From Chrysoperla carnea (Eukaryota; Arthropoda; Insecta; Neuroptera; Chrysopidae), in the NCBI RefSeq assembly GCF_905475395.1, contig NC_058339.1:14144001-14208000 (forward strand): a DNA stretch of 64,000 nt, in the 5' to 3' direction. The notes under the pieces are model-generated. The model was not told the DNA's origin. It searched no databases and worked only from the letters and a program-made list of their open reading frames with translations. Shown in pieces: positions 25,037 to 38,035 of this stretch. Numbering within the stretch: position 1 is the first letter of the stretch; every line of letters starts with the position of its first letter. Both the position numbers and the translations under genes were made by a program.

Positions 25037-25340
25037 TAACCCCTGAAAAAAAGGGTGCTATTAGTTTGACCGCTATCAGTGTCTTTCTGTCTGTGGCATT
25101 GTAGTGCCTAAGCGGATGAACAGATATTTTTGTTTTGTTTGAAAGGTAATTTAATGGAGAGTATAATTACCTATGTTTCAAGTGAAAGTTTAGGGTTTCG
25201 TACCCGGAACAACAAACAAATAGACGATGATCCTCAAAATCGGTTCAGATTGGACAATGTTCTAAGGAAAATGGTATTTTAATGGAGAGTGTTATTAGAT
25301 ACGTATCTAGTGCGAGTTTAGGGTTTCATATCCCAAAAAT
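25037..25340 (+). repeat. Dispersed CCCGAACT-type repeat, copy 1
   Basis: It starts AACCCCTGAAAAAAAGGGTG, then GTTTGACCGCTAT, a TCTGTCTGTGGCA stretch, GCGGATGAAC and later AATGGAGAGTGTTATTAGATA. The same order of blocks appears near 35.3, 38.0, 40.0, 40.5, 52.3 and 63.5 kb. It is non-coding. Confidence 0.75.
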
Positions 25341-25381
25341 TTCATGCATTTATATAATTTGAACTGAGTTCGTTTTTTTTT

Positions 25382-25506
25382 TTTTTATTGCAAATTAATA
25401 AAAGTTACTTATTTCCTCCCAATTATTGGTATTGTTATTGAATATATTCTTTAACACCAATAATTAGGAGGAAAGAAGTAACTTTTATTAATTTGCAATA
25501 AAAAAA
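25382..25506. repeat. Near-perfect long hairpin
   Basis: A ~49-nt arm at 25382-25430 (TTTTTATTGCAAATTAAT ...) pairs with 25456-25506 around a ~25-nt loop. Only a few mismatches are present. It could be a small MITE or a structured transcript; neither is proven. Confidence 0.8.
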
Positions 25507-25589
25507 TTTTAAAAACCATTTTATTTTTTCTACTTTTTACAGTAATAATAAAATAAGAAATTTAAAATAAATAATAAAAGAAACATAAA

Positions 25590-25835
25590 TAATAATCCAA
25601 TAAAAAATACTGTTTGTTTTGAACATTTAAATTTTTGAACGAAGCAAAACGACGTCATATCACGGTTCACGACGCCACGGTTTATTTTAAGGCCCAGAAA
25701 ACTAATATTATCCAATAAAAAATACTGCTTCTTTTAAACATTTAAATTAGAAAAAAATAATAAATAAAAATAAAACGACGTCAAATCACGGTTTACGACG
25801 CCACGCCACGGTTTATTTTTAGGCCCAAAAAAGTA
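25590..25835 (+). repeat. Tandem duplication (~116-bp unit) with CGACGTCA and CACGGTT blocks
   Basis: CCAATAAAAAATACTG starts two successive units. Each later holds AACGACGTCA, CACGGTTxACGACGCCACG and TTTATTTTxAGGCCCA. Function is unknown. Confidence 0.65.
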
Positions 25836-26405
25836 GTTAAGAAAAAATAAAATTTTTTTGACCTTTTCAATTTAAATAAATTTTTCACAAAAATATCTTT
25901 GGTTCGAAGTACGAAATTTTTCAATAATTTGAGAAAAATTATACAAAAAAATTAAATATGTCGTACCTTATGTCAATAATATTCCAACAATCACTTAACG
26001 CGTATAAAATTGAACTATACAAATTTTAAATTGTACAATTTCAATTAAACATGCCTCTTTAATTTACAATGGACAATTAAATGTATTCATTTGAAGAACT
26101 CAATCTTATATGGAAAAGAAAAGACTATTAAAAAAAAAACAATATGAATAAATACTTGTGTAATATACGGCGCTTAAAATAAGAAAAGGGTAAAAGACTA
26201 TGTGACCTTGTGTTAGAGTCTGTAAATGATGTTCGAATCGGTTTTTAATCGAATATCAACCAATTTTCAACATGCTGAAAACAGTGGTTGATGATATAAC
26301 TTACATAGAAAGTGTAGCATCAAAACACCAAGTGTGATTAATTTTTTAATCCAAATATAAATATTTTTTTAAAGAAAATTTAAAAATATTAGATTATTAT
26401 ATGTA
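25836..26405. other. Gene-free AT-rich stretch
   Basis: Nothing recognised. Confidence 0.5.
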
Positions 26406-27050
26406 GTAGATACCCGCCCGTTTTGCTGGGCAATTTCTCCTTTTTAAAAAAAAAGACTATCACGTTATAGCCCTCATTTATTTTACAATCCTACCTTTTG
26501 TTCACAATTTTATGGATTTTAATTTTTTTGTGGGGAACTCTAATTTTTTTGAAAATGAAGTTTTGCCCATGATACTTTCTGACATTGTAACTTTTTAATA
26601 GGTCCAATCTTCAAATTAACCTGATTTTTATACTTTCTGGATCAAAATTCATATCATCCACTGAGCTTCATCAAATTCCGAAATAAAAATTTTTATTCGA
26701 TTTTCTCGATTTTTTCAAAGGGGTACCCCTTAAAAAAATTGCAAAAAATCGAAAATTGTTTGTGTCCCCAATTTCATTAAAATTCAGTATATAAGGTAAT
26801 TTTGACCCAAAAAGTACAAAAATCAGGTGCATTTGTTGACTGGTCGGATAGTTTTTGAGATACGGACTAAAATCGATCCAAATAGTTCGATTAAATTAAT
26901 CTGATTTTTGTACTTCTTGGATCAAAATTATCCCATCCACCGAGTTTCATTAAATTCAAAAAAAAAGTTGTTTTCCTGATTTTATCGATTTTTTCAAAGG
27001 GGTACCCCTTAAAAAATTGCAAAAAAATGGAAAAATTGTATTGCTCGTTT
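26406..27050 (-). mobile_element. Helitron-like 3' end with ~306-bp repeats (locus 2, inverted)
   Basis: The plus strand reads TAGATACCCGCCCG, TGCTGGGCAATTTCTCC, AGACTATCACGTTATAGCCC and then degenerate units with GGGGTACCCCTT and GACCCAAAAAGTAC. This is the reverse complement of the 12.65-13.49 kb locus. The terminus reads CTAC|T instead of CTAG|T. Confidence 0.65.
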
Positions 27051-27577
27051 AAATAAATAAGAATTAATAATCTACATTTCATCATACCTATCAACAAAAC
27101 CTTAGAACTATTACTGATTTAATAAATATGAATAACTTACTAGATTTTGACGCAGAGATATGTATAAATATCAAATATATAAAAATTATTCTAGTTTAGA
27201 GCTACAAATATGATAACATATCAACTTGCTTACGGGTAACATACGTCAGTACATACATATATGAATGTAACGGAAGATAAAAACACCTTTTAGCCTATGT
27301 TGTTTTTATTAGAATACCCATGAAGTCTAAATCCTTAAAACCTGTGTAAAATTATCTACATAAACCAAAAATATTATTATATTTTGTTGTTATGTAAAAA
27401 AGTTATGAATATAAAAAAGTTGCTATCAGCTCCCAACAGTATTACCAAATATGCCTATGTATCTTTATGGTGTTATATTATTACATACGTTTCTTATCTA
27501 CATTTGCTATAGAAAATACAATATGCAAAATGAGATTTTCTATATATTGTAATTATTGGTTCTGATGAAAAAATATG
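27051..27577. other. Gene-free AT-rich stretch
   Basis: Nothing recognised. Confidence 0.5.
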
Positions 27578-28218
27578 CTTAAGAATGTATGAGCACGGTA
27601 GTGGGGGCACAAATTTATAAAATATATATTATCAATTTTGGTGATAAATTATATTATAACTTGACAATATAACACGAAAAGTAAGAATAAAATTTTTCGA
27701 TATCTGGTGTATTTTTCAAAATATCGAAAATTGAAATTTTGTTTGATTATTCAGCTTTCGATATTTCGAAAACCAAGGACATATCGAAGAATTTTACATT
27801 TATTTTTCGTCGACATTCATGAAATTATAACAAAATTCATCATCAAAGTTGAAAATAAGATAAAATAATTTCAACCCTAAATCTACCCTGCTCTTACACC
27901 CCTTATATGGACGGAGACACTTGGTCTTTTTCTTTTCTTTGCCATTGCTTATATGTTTACTTTCTATTAAAAAGTAATTTTTAATTTTGATTTCATTCAC
28001 TCCAAGTGAAAATTATCAAAAACTTTCAAAATATGTCGTTTTTTGAGAATCCTCCATAAGAGCAATGTATTTTATATCGATTTTCAATGACTATTTAAAA
28101 ATTTGCACGGATACCTATGCTGAAATTTGAACTACAAATTCTTTGAGTAAAAGTCTGCTTATAAGAAAATTTTGAGCCTTTAAATCAAACATTGTTGTCA
28201 TGCTCATACATCCTTAAG
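27578..28218. mobile_element. TTAA-type inverted-repeat element, copy B (intact)
   Basis: The termini CTTAAGAATGTATGAGCA and TGCTCATACATCCTTAAG are inverted repeats with one mismatch. TTAA sits at both edges, which suggests a TTAA target duplication as made by piggyBac-type transposases (inference). The element is 641 bp and has no ORF of note. It is homologous along its length to the element broken by PLE1 at the start of the window. Confidence 0.78.
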
Positions 28219-30559
28219 ACTATAAATATTCGATTTTGAATCATTGGATAAAGTAAGTATTGTAAGTTTAGAAGAAAAAAATTGTGAAAAAAGTTATAAC
28301 AATTTTCATCACAAATTCCACTAAATAAAAATGTATTTAATTAGTTTTTAACTTCCCATATCCTCATAAGAAAATTTTATTTAAATTTTTTTCGAAAACT
28401 TAAATATAATAAAATTACGTTTTAAGAGCTTTTAATAAATACCACTCAAAATGATGTATAAAATTGATGAATACCTACATCATTGAAATATTTTATGAGA
28501 AAAAAGTTGGTATTCAAATATGAAAAATCTCAACCAAATATTAATTAATTCAAAGTGGATCATTTTATTCGAAAATAGAAATTAAACATAAAAAAAAAAA
28601 CAAATATAAAAAACTGCAAGCCAAGCGTATCTCTTTACGTTGGCTGTGGTCTACCTATATTGTAAAATAGGTAGACACCATCAATCTACAATATTGTAAA
28701 AGTGTTCTAGTTTAGTTCGAACCGAGTGTCCGAAGACATCTCTCTTTTTTTTTTTAATTATACTTTTTTTGGTGTAAATCAGATACTAATGTAACGTTAT
28801 ACACAAATTTTTCAAATTTAGGACAAAATCCTATTGCAAAAATAGTGTAACATTCAAGAACTGGTGTACTATGAGTGATGATGAGCTGTTCTACACTCAT
28901 CATAGCTTTTATATAGAAAAAATATTAAATGTTGGTCGCAAACAAAACAAAAAATTTTAAACTGAAATGCTGACAAACAACTATTACTTACTCTTGATAG
29001 TTAGAACTTTTATGTATTCATGCGAACTTCCAGCGAAAAACTTTTCCTTTGCTTTGAGGCGTTTTATGGTTTATTTTATATTTTTAACTTTTAGTTAGAA
29101 ACATTTTTATATAGAAATACTTAGAATTTTTTTACAAAGACGTTGCAAGTTATTGATAAACGTAAAAAATTGATATAAAAAAAGAGACAATTTGAGAAAA
29201 TTTTGAGAATTTTCATTATAAAATTCTTACAAACCATTGTTTCCAAATAATGATCACAAATAATAACTCAAGTTTGTTTTCATGCCCTTTGCCCCTTTGG
29301 CAGGGTTAAACTGTCTCAAAGGTAAAATTGGGTATCAATCTTGGCCTTGTCTTGAAAATTAACTTCCATTGATAAAATCTTGTGAGGTTGGGATATCAAA
29401 TGTATATGATTTTCGAAAAAAAAATATTTTCGTTTTAGCTTTCATGGTATCATGTAACGTTCTTACTTTAAGTTCCTTCTACAACTTTGGTGATGGCCAG
29501 AGTTTTACTCATCTCACTCAACAACCTCAATTTCTATGTGATAGATCGACTCTTGGATAGAGCCAAAAAGGCAAAGACTATTAGAAATATATCTTTTGAT
29601 AAATTTATTTTATCTTATACAATTTCAAAATAAAGACCCATAAGATATCGCGTAGACAGGAAAAATTGACTCGAGAAATAATATATATTGAGAATACCAA
29701 TAATAAATAAATTTTTCCAAAATATTCAGACAACTGTAACTTCGACGAGTTATATTCTAGGAGAATTAGTATTTCAAGTTTAATTGATGACTTGTTTCTT
29801 GCTCAAAGTAACACTCTTTAGGGTTTTTATTTTTTTTTTTCTCAAATGAATGAAAATAACATAATTATCTAGTGTAAAATAATACTGTCAATTAACCTAA
29901 AAAATCATCGAACTAAATTGAAATGAATAGACAAGAATAAATGACATTACGAAAATGAGAGAGACGAAAACAACGCTGATGAAAATAATTTGTTCCACTT
30001 GTTAAAATAATATGATATTGTAGAGACTGGCATGGCACATGCGACATATACTTTTATACTTAGTATATACAATAAAAAATAAAAACATTCAAAAACCACC
30101 CATCCACAAACATCTATTACGTCAATGTCAGTTTATTGTGTGATGTACAAATAATATAACTTCTGAAATAAGAACAGGAAGAATAAAATGAAAATAAAAA
30201 TAAAACAAAACAAAAAAAAAGTAAAACTGTTAAGAAAAGGAGTATCTCATCAATTCCTACAATTCCACAAACACATATAATGGTAGTTTCAGCTTCGTTT
30301 TGGGTTGGTTGGTTGGTAGTGTGTTATTTTGTTCTATTTTGTAAATAGTATTTTATTTTATATAAATAATAATAGGTTGACATGTTAAGAATGTTGTATA
30401 ATGTGTCACACAAGATCTTATAATACTTTAAAAAGACATTACATACATGTACATCACTATCAATGTGTGTATCGATGTGTAATAACGAATAAGTATATTC
30501 GAAACACGAAAAATGTCCAAATAAAATCCTCTATTGAAAAGTATGATCTCATCATACTT
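28219..30559. other. Gene-free AT-rich stretch
   Basis: Only a short hairpin near 28643-28673 (GTCTACCTAT ... ATAGGTAGAC) stands out. The short ORFs have no recognisable motif. Confidence 0.45.
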
Positions 30560-31071
30560 TGTTAACTTTCCAGAGGAAGTTAATGTAATGGGATCGATTT
30601 TGAAAATCTCCAGTTTTACATATTTCTGCGGTTTCAAGGCTGCAATATCCGAATCAAACCTTTTCAATGTGATGTCTGTGTGTGTGTGTCTACGTATGAG
30701 CGAATGTTCGTTCGGATTTTTTCGCAGCGATTATCTCGCGATCCAGTTATGACATTAACAAGTGGCTAGGCTTATTCAACGCGTAATCGTGTATTTAAGA
30801 ACTGAAAGAATTTTCAGCAGAATTAGTTCAGCCGTTTTTTAATGGTAATAAAAAACTGGAAAAAACTGAATAAACAGAATCTGGAAAGTGGATAAAATAC
30901 ATCATTTATCTATGGAGATAATGATCGTTCCAGCATAAGCTGCAGTACATGTTCGAAGAATAATCTATAAAGGCTAACAGGACCTTTTTTTTAATGTTTT
31001 TCCCCTCCGGGAAGTTGGACTACAGGGATCGCACTCACACGACTTCAGTACCACTATATACTGCCAATTTT
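30560..31071 (+). repeat. Dispersed ~510-bp repeat, copy 1
   Basis: It is co-linear with 55695-56196. Shared blocks include CCAGAGGAAGTTAATGTAATG, CGTTCGGATT, TATTCxxCGCGTAATCGTGTA and, at the end, GCACTCACACGACTT and TACTGCCAATTT. It contains a short GT-rich microsatellite. No coding frame is conserved between the copies. Confidence 0.8.
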
Positions 31072-31939
31072 TAAATTTGTGTTCTAGTTTTGATTAACAT
31101 TGTAGCCATATATTTCTTTCTAGTTGCAAAGAAGAAATACGTCGATATTGAATTGATTGTTATTGAAAACGTGTAATTTTCAATGCAAGTTTTTTATAGC
31201 TTATACAAATGTCTTTGTCTGAATTTCGGAGCTTGGATACAACTTTCTATGGGTTATAATGTATATAAGCAAAATAGGTTCATTCATCTATAAACGGTTT
31301 GTTCATTGAAAGGAGGGTTGATGGAACAAAGTTTTTTAAGGTATGAGTTGAATCACAGAAAAGCCACCTACCCATTAACTTGTTTCAAATTTGTAATCAT
31401 CCGGCACATAATAAAAAAGTATTTACATAAATGAAAATTTTATTTTTTTGAATTTCCAATTAAACTTGTGATAATTTACCGAGTTATGATAATTTTTTCT
31501 TACTTAAAATTAATTAATAAATGTACAAAATCAGTGACAGAAATTTAAATTTCTAAATCGGAAATTCAAATTTTAAAACGGACGTAACGTCATAGTATGT
31601 GGTTTGCCAGACTTGTTGATATACTGTATGGTATTAATTACTTATATTTTGTATGGTATTACCATAGATACATACTATAATTACTATATACGTGGAAATT
31701 ATACCTGTAGTAAACAGTACATTGAACTGTGAGCAACTGACAGATCACATATTAATACGCCATGACGCTTTTAAACAGTATTTATATATTCCCTATTATT
31801 AGCAAATATTATAATTGATATCCCAAATCGGTACATATTATAATTATTTCTAGTATATGCTTTATAAGTTTTTGATAAATTATTTCTCATTTTCTGTATA
31901 CCTTTTCATTCTGCAATGCATCAGAATTGAAAAGCGTAA

Positions 31940-31983
<44 letters not shown>

Positions 31984-32805
31984 TCTATGTAGCTGTACAT
32001 TGAAAAAGTAGGAAGTTACTAGAAGTACAAGACGTAGAAGAAATAGAAGAAGAAGCAGCAGCTGTTCTTGTCTATGTTATACGGAAGAAAGGTTTCTTCG
32101 AGTACGTTCTTGACAAAACCATATATATATATACATAAACCAAATATGTATAGTATATATTTAACATCCAACTCCCCCCAATCTCATCCTAAACAATCAC
32201 GTGCATAATATATATGTTTCAGTTACTTTTTTTTCTTTATTTTTCACTCTCTGTCATGAGGTTTAGAATCAGTTTGAGGTTTGGTAAGTGTTGTATTATA
32301 GTAACACTATGGATTTTCTCCATTGGCACATTTCAACTGTTTTTGTCTATGTTAAGTTAATACCTTATTTATTCACTGGATCATAATCGCTGATAATTAA
32401 TGGTCGATACAAATAATATTTGCAAATTATTGTGCAGAAACCAAATATTGAATGATTTATCATTAGGTCACTTGCATCTTAGTTGATTAACATTTTTGAA
32501 AAATTGTAAACAGCAGTTTATGGATTGGATAAGGTGCAGGTAGTTATAAGGAATATAAAATAAGCCTATTTTGCGGCCAGTTGTTTTTAGTTTACACAAA
32601 ATATGTTTATTATTTAACAAATTTTATAGATTGAAATTGTTCGTAAATAGAAGGTATTCAATTACTATTTGCACAAATAACACGTTTTTTTACCAATACC
32701 TCACTTCAAATACATTGGGGACTCAATAATAGATTTCAATATCAATAAATATATACGAATTACAAAACAACAAAATAAATAAGAATGTATACTTTTATTT
32801 CGTAG
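31072..32805. other. Gene-free stretch with (TA)n microsatellite
   Basis: A TA dinucleotide run occupies about 31941-31981, and a smaller one lies near 32122. Nothing else was recognised. Confidence 0.5.
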
Positions 32806-33845
32806 GAAATGAAGCATTTAAGGTTGCAATTCTATGGAAAAAGATGGATTTTTATGGGATCCTGTTCAAAATGTTCGTATGAGTGTGTAGTTCAAGTCAT
32901 ATTTATAAGAAAGTGTGCTTTTAATAAGCGCACTAACGCACGCCCTTAGAAGTCGCCAAAGCTTATTCTACTGAAAAATGATGAAATTTGAGCAAACAGT
33001 TATTAGATCTATGCGGATATTCTAAGAATTTTTTTCTAAAACTCACCGTTTTTGAGATACAAGTGATTGAAAAAAGCAATACCTAATTTGGATGAAAACT
33101 TGTTATTGTCGAAATTAACGAATATTGGGATATTTTACTTCTTCGTGATATCTTATATTTTGGATGATTTTGGATAAATTAAAAAAAAATTTTTGTCGCT
33201 TGACTGTCTTCCCTCATCTCACCGTTATTAAAATTTTCGCATCAAAACTTTCTAAGAACTCTTTGCGTCTTTTAATTTTTCAGCTTAGATTTAAGCGCTT
33301 TACGCTGTTTATTTAACTCATATATCTCAAAAATGGTGAGTTAAGATGTAAAATTAGAAGATGCAAAAAGTTCTTAGAATACTCCTAAATATAAATTTCA
33401 ATCGATTTTAAATCAAATATGGGATCACAACCATACGATAATCGATAATTTTGTTGATGAGAAGTTGAAGAGATGACAGCAAGTCTAATATTTGATGAAA
33501 TTTTCATCAAAATTAGGTTTTGTTTTTTGTTTTTTGTTTTTTTTTTTTTTCAATTGCTTTTATCTCAAAAACGGAAAGTTTTATAAAAAAATGCTTAGAA
33601 CATCCTAAAATATAAGATTGAATACAAATAATAGAAAAAATTGCGAAAATTTCATCATTTTTCAGTAGAATTATCTTGGGCGAACTTCTTAGTATGCGCG
33701 CTCATGCGCATACTAAAAGCACATTTTCTAATAAAAATGACTTTGTTCTACACAATCATACGAACATTTTGAGCCGGGTTCCGTGAAAATACATATTGTT
33801 CCATAGAATTGCAACCTTTTGACCTTTTTCCGTCTATATTTCTTA
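32806..33845. mobile_element. ~1-kb foldback element, palindromic almost end to end
   Basis: The left arm from GGTTGCAATTCTATGGAA (32823) pairs with TTCCATAGAATTGCAACC near 33798-33815. Pairing continues through AAAATGTTCGTATGA, GTGTGCTTTTA, TCTACTGAAAAATGATGAAA and, further in, CTCAAAAACGG and AGAACTCTTTGCGTC-type blocks, towards a centre near 33300. There is no transposase; ORFs inside are palindrome shadows. Confidence 0.8.
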
Positions 33846-34370
33846 TAGTATTTGTAACAACTTGAAGCACATACAATTCGTATAAGTTTCGAAGACGAAG
33901 GAACAACTTCACACATGTCAATATGTTAGGTTAGGGTATTTGTGTTCGTTCTTATATCTTTTGTACTTTTTAGATTGTACTTTTATTAGTATTTATGGTT
34001 ATAAAATGTAAAGAGAGTTGTCAATGTATGTTATGTTTGTGTGTTTTATAATTTTAAATAAGTTTTTCCTTAGCTTTCTTTTTTTTTTCTTTATTTTGTT
34101 TCTTTTACAACAGTTCCAAGTGTAAATGATATTCAGAGAAGCGAAGGATGTTTTTATTATTGTTTACCAAACACAATAAGCAGAAATTGACGAAATAAGA
34201 AAACTGTATTTTCTGGTATAAATTAATATTTTTGCATGCTATGCTATTTTTATATTTAGTAGTGCTATGCATGTTGCGTCTTCCAATAATAGCAAAAAAA
34301 TGAATGGTATACAATCTAACGAAAGATTACATTTCATTATTGTATAAAATAATCGAATTTAAAATATATA
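33846..34370. other. Gene-free AT-rich stretch
   Basis: Nothing recognised. Confidence 0.5.
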
Positions 34371-35053
34371 TCTTAATATATATATTTCTTGTGTGAGTGT
34401 GTATGTGACTGAACTCCTCCTAGACGGCTGGACCGATTTCGATGAAATTTTTTGTGTGAGTTAAAGGGGATTGGAGAATGGTTTAGATTTACCATTCGGT
34501 CCACTACAACTGTTTTTAAGGGTTCCACACCAAAAAAGTTAAATCTCATTAAATGGTGGGAGCGCATATAAATCATATCACATTTACTATGTGTACTATG
34601 TATTTTTTATTGTCAATAGGCATTTATTAGAGCCATATGCGAGCGCAGCGAGCTCCACTGCCGAAGGCCAGGCCAAAGGTCGAAGCTTAGGCCGGTCCAA
34701 TAAATGGGAGTTAAATTGGGGTTTAGCGGGATGAGTGTAGCAGACAGGCTAAACGTAGTATAGGTATTAATGAATTGTAGTTACGTTTCCACAGGACAAC
34801 GTCTGTTTGGGTGGCATTACGATAAATTAAGTTTTTGTAAATTAAAAAAAAATAAATATATATGTTATAAAATGTTTTGAGTGCAAGCTTTTTCACCTTT
34901 CATTAAAATGAGTTAAAGTTTTCATTTACGATGCTGTTATTTATTTAACAAAGTAATAACTTTTCAATAATAATTTTCATCAAAGCGGTCCAGATTGTTT
35001 CAGCTCATTAAAAAAAGACGTGTGTACAGGACAACGTCTGTCGGGTCCGCTAG
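34371..35053 (+). mobile_element. Non-autonomous Helitron, 683 bp
   Basis: The 5' end starts TCTTAATATATATATTTC and continues with the typical insect Helitron leader (GACGGCTGGACCGATTTCGA then TGAAATTTTTTGTG). The 3' end is GACAACGTCTGTCGGGTCCG followed by CTAG and a T, inserted at A|T. The middle has a GC-rich patch (34640-34710) and an earlier partial copy of the tail motif, ACAGGACAACGTCTGT, at about 34792. There is no Rep/helicase gene, so mobilisation would be in trans. Confidence 0.85.
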
Positions 35054-35284
35054 TTACATATAGTTTTTTGTTCCTTTTCGAAATTGTTTATTTACAATAG
35101 TCACGTAGTGACTTTACTTATATTAAATTTTTTCTCTGTTTGTGCAAGATTCAAAAATTGAAATTATTAAAAAATGTTCGATTATATGGACAAATTTAGT
35201 TGGACATTAAGAAATCGAAATATAATCTCCCTAAAAATGGTTAATACTTGTAACAAATTAACAAACAAGGGAAATTTACAAAAA

Positions 35285-35520
35285 TTTAAAAAACCCCCGA
35301 CAAATTTTTCGTAACGGAACCCGTATCTCGCATTTGAAACATATCTAAGAACACTCTTCATTAAATTCCTTTTTTGTTTCAAGCAAACTGAGCCGATTTG
35401 GATGATCATCGCCAATTTTTAGTTTTTTCGGGTATTGAACCCTACATTTGCACTTGAAACATAGCTAAGAATACTCTTCAAAATTGGTTCATGCGCTTAG
35501 GCGCTACGAAAAATACACTT
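35285..35520 (-). repeat. Dispersed CCCGAACT-type repeat, degenerate copy
   Basis: Blocks ACATATCTAAGAACACTCTT and CATAGCTAAGAATACTCTTC appear twice on the plus strand, near 35340 and 35460, with TGCGCTTAGGCGCTAC near 35491. This is a rearranged copy in the minus orientation. Confidence 0.55.
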
Positions 35521-36249
35521 ACGGTTTAAAAATGTACCGCACCGATTTGTTCGCAGCAATTTTGTTGTTAAGATTTTTTTGTTCAATTTGTAATTTGTAT
35601 ATCATATCTGTTATAAAATTGCCTATAGACACTCAAAAGATTAAGCTTTTTAGTATTTGTAAACCATCCTATATTTTATGATGTAGGTAGGTTTTATAGT
35701 TTGTTAATGTGTGCCTGGTATGAGTGGTAGAAGTAAAGCTCTATTATTTAAAAGCGTCTCTGTCTCATTCACACCACTTAATCCATTAATAATTTTATCA
35801 TTTTTCATTTTTAATTGTGTACTATAAAATATTTTTATTATGTTTTCCAGTTGAGATATAAATATCGTCGTATTTTATATTTTAAAATAATTTTAAATTT
35901 CATAATTTTACATTAATAATACGCCTACGTATAACTAGAATTGTGCGTACATTCGAATTTTAACAAATCTAAAATTCGAAAATTCACATGGATTTAAAAA
36001 AGTGACCTTATTGTTTAAGTCTACTCGACAAGTATTTTAGGAGGAAAAAAATTGACCGAAAAATTGTTTACTCGGGAATTTCACTATGAAATTATTTGTA
36101 TTTTGAACTGCTCTTCTCTCTCTTATAATTTTTTAGGTGTAATATAAATTTGAAAATTTCAGCTCGCTATCACTTTTCGTTTTTGACTTAGCGTTACAGA
36201 TATTATACTAAATTTCTTTGGTGTTCACAGGAGTTTTTATGCCATGTAT
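35521..36249. other. Gene-free AT-rich stretch
   Basis: A ~35-bp motif around TATCATATCTGTTATAAAATTGCC (about 35599) recurs near 49997 and 59628, so part of this may be a transposon fragment. No gene was seen. Confidence 0.4.
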
Positions 36250-37511
36250 ACCATGTATATGAAAAAAAAGAAGGTACACTAAGTTAAGTCCCAAGTTTGT
36301 AACGTTTAAAAATATTGATGCTATGAACAAAATTTTGGTATAGGTGGTCATAAAATCACCTAATTAGTCCATTTCCGGTTGTCTGTCTGTCTGTCGTCTG
36401 TCGTCTGCCCGTCTGTCAACACGATTACTCAAAAACAAAAAGAGATATCAAGCTGAAATTTTCATAGCGTGCTTAGGATGTAAAAAGTGAGGTCGACTTC
36501 GTAAATGAGGAACATTGGCCAATTACGCCTTGAGTCCGTAGACTCATTTTGTTAAGCGTTAGGGATAGAACAAAAGTTTAAATGTTCCTTATAAAAAAAT
36601 AAACAACTTTTGTCTGAAAAATTTTTTCGTAAACTTGTTTACCCGCGAAAGCGCAAATTTATGCGCAAATCGTATAGTATGTATTATACAGTAATATCAG
36701 TTGTATATGTGTGACATGTATGTATGGGTAATGTTACAGAGTAATCAACACTTTCTATACATAGTATTTCAACAGTTAACTCAGTCAATTGTTTGTTTTT
36801 CACTTGTTTTTATGTGGAATACCTTTGTCTGCATGGTAATTATTCAAAGAAAATTTTCATTTATTTCCATTACGACACACATTCATAGAAATTAGAGTTA
36901 ATAAGATAAGGAATTTAATAATTTTTATAAAAATTATATTTGTACGTGAAAGTTTTCACCCTAACCGAAAATTAACGTTAAATAAAAGCATACATGTACA
37001 GTTCGTTTATTATTATGTTTTGTAAAAAAAAAAGTTATCATGAATAAACTATTGTCATCTCAGAAAAATAATTTTAATCTAACTCGAAAGCGTGAATTTT
37101 TGTCTCAAAAACGTTGTTTCTAGTTGTATGTACAGTGGAACCTGGTTAAAGAAGACATCAAAGCACCTGCAAATTTATCTCACTTATAGGTGTTGTCGAA
37201 TTATTAAAGATATTTTCAAAGAATTAACCCAAAGTTAGTTTATTTATTGAATCAACGAGGGGCTCGTTGCAATTGGTGCCAGGTATGGAGAAATTAAAAG
37301 AATGTTACTATTGTGGAGCTGATAATTTTGTTCTATCTCTAACGTTTTACAAGATAGGTCTTACGGACGGACGGACAACCGAAAATGGGCTAATTAGGTG
37401 ATTTTATGAACACCTATACCAAAATTTTGTTCGTAGCATCAATATTTTGAAGCATTACAAACTTGAAACTAAACTTAGTATACCATGATATATATTACAT
37501 ATATACATGGT
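36250..37511. mobile_element. TIR element, ~1.26 kb, with ~160-bp inverted ends
   Basis: The left end ACCATGTATAT pairs with the right end ATATACATGGT. The arms go on with CAAGTTTGTAACG, TATTGATGCTA, AACAAAATTTTGGTATAGGT, CATAAAATCACCTAATTAG and the GTCTGTC/GACGGACGGAC stretch. The interior has no recognisable transposase. The small ORF at 36701-36895 is unsupported. Confidence 0.8.
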
Positions 37512-38035
37512 ATTGAAAATAATAAACATTTGTTTAATCATTGTAGAGACCATTTTCATTTAATTTTTCATTTTTTGCAAAATAAAATTGTTTTTATTAA
37601 ATAATGATTGACATTCAATTAAGTGTTATAAATCAATTAATATTTTATGTTGTTTTCAATCATTAATAATTTACAATAAAGGTAATTTAATTTTTTACCT
37701 ATAGCAGTATATTTGATTTTTTTTTTTTTATGACAATCGAATTATAATTTATATTTTTTTTATAGAATAATGTACCTGTAAAGCTCGTGAAAATCAAATT
37801 TAACAAAATATATTTAATAAATATTTTTATTTTATGTTATTAATAATGGTGGTATATAATTTTATTCAGATACTGTTTATAAAACACTGTAATTAATAAA
37901 TTTAGCTATATTTTAGGAGTTTTAGGAAAATTAATAGCCCCTGCAAAATTCTTTTGGAAAATATCTTTAAGTCAAATTTGACGAACATTTACTGTATGGC
38001 AAGCTTTAGGATATTGGAGTCATTAAACCAATTTT

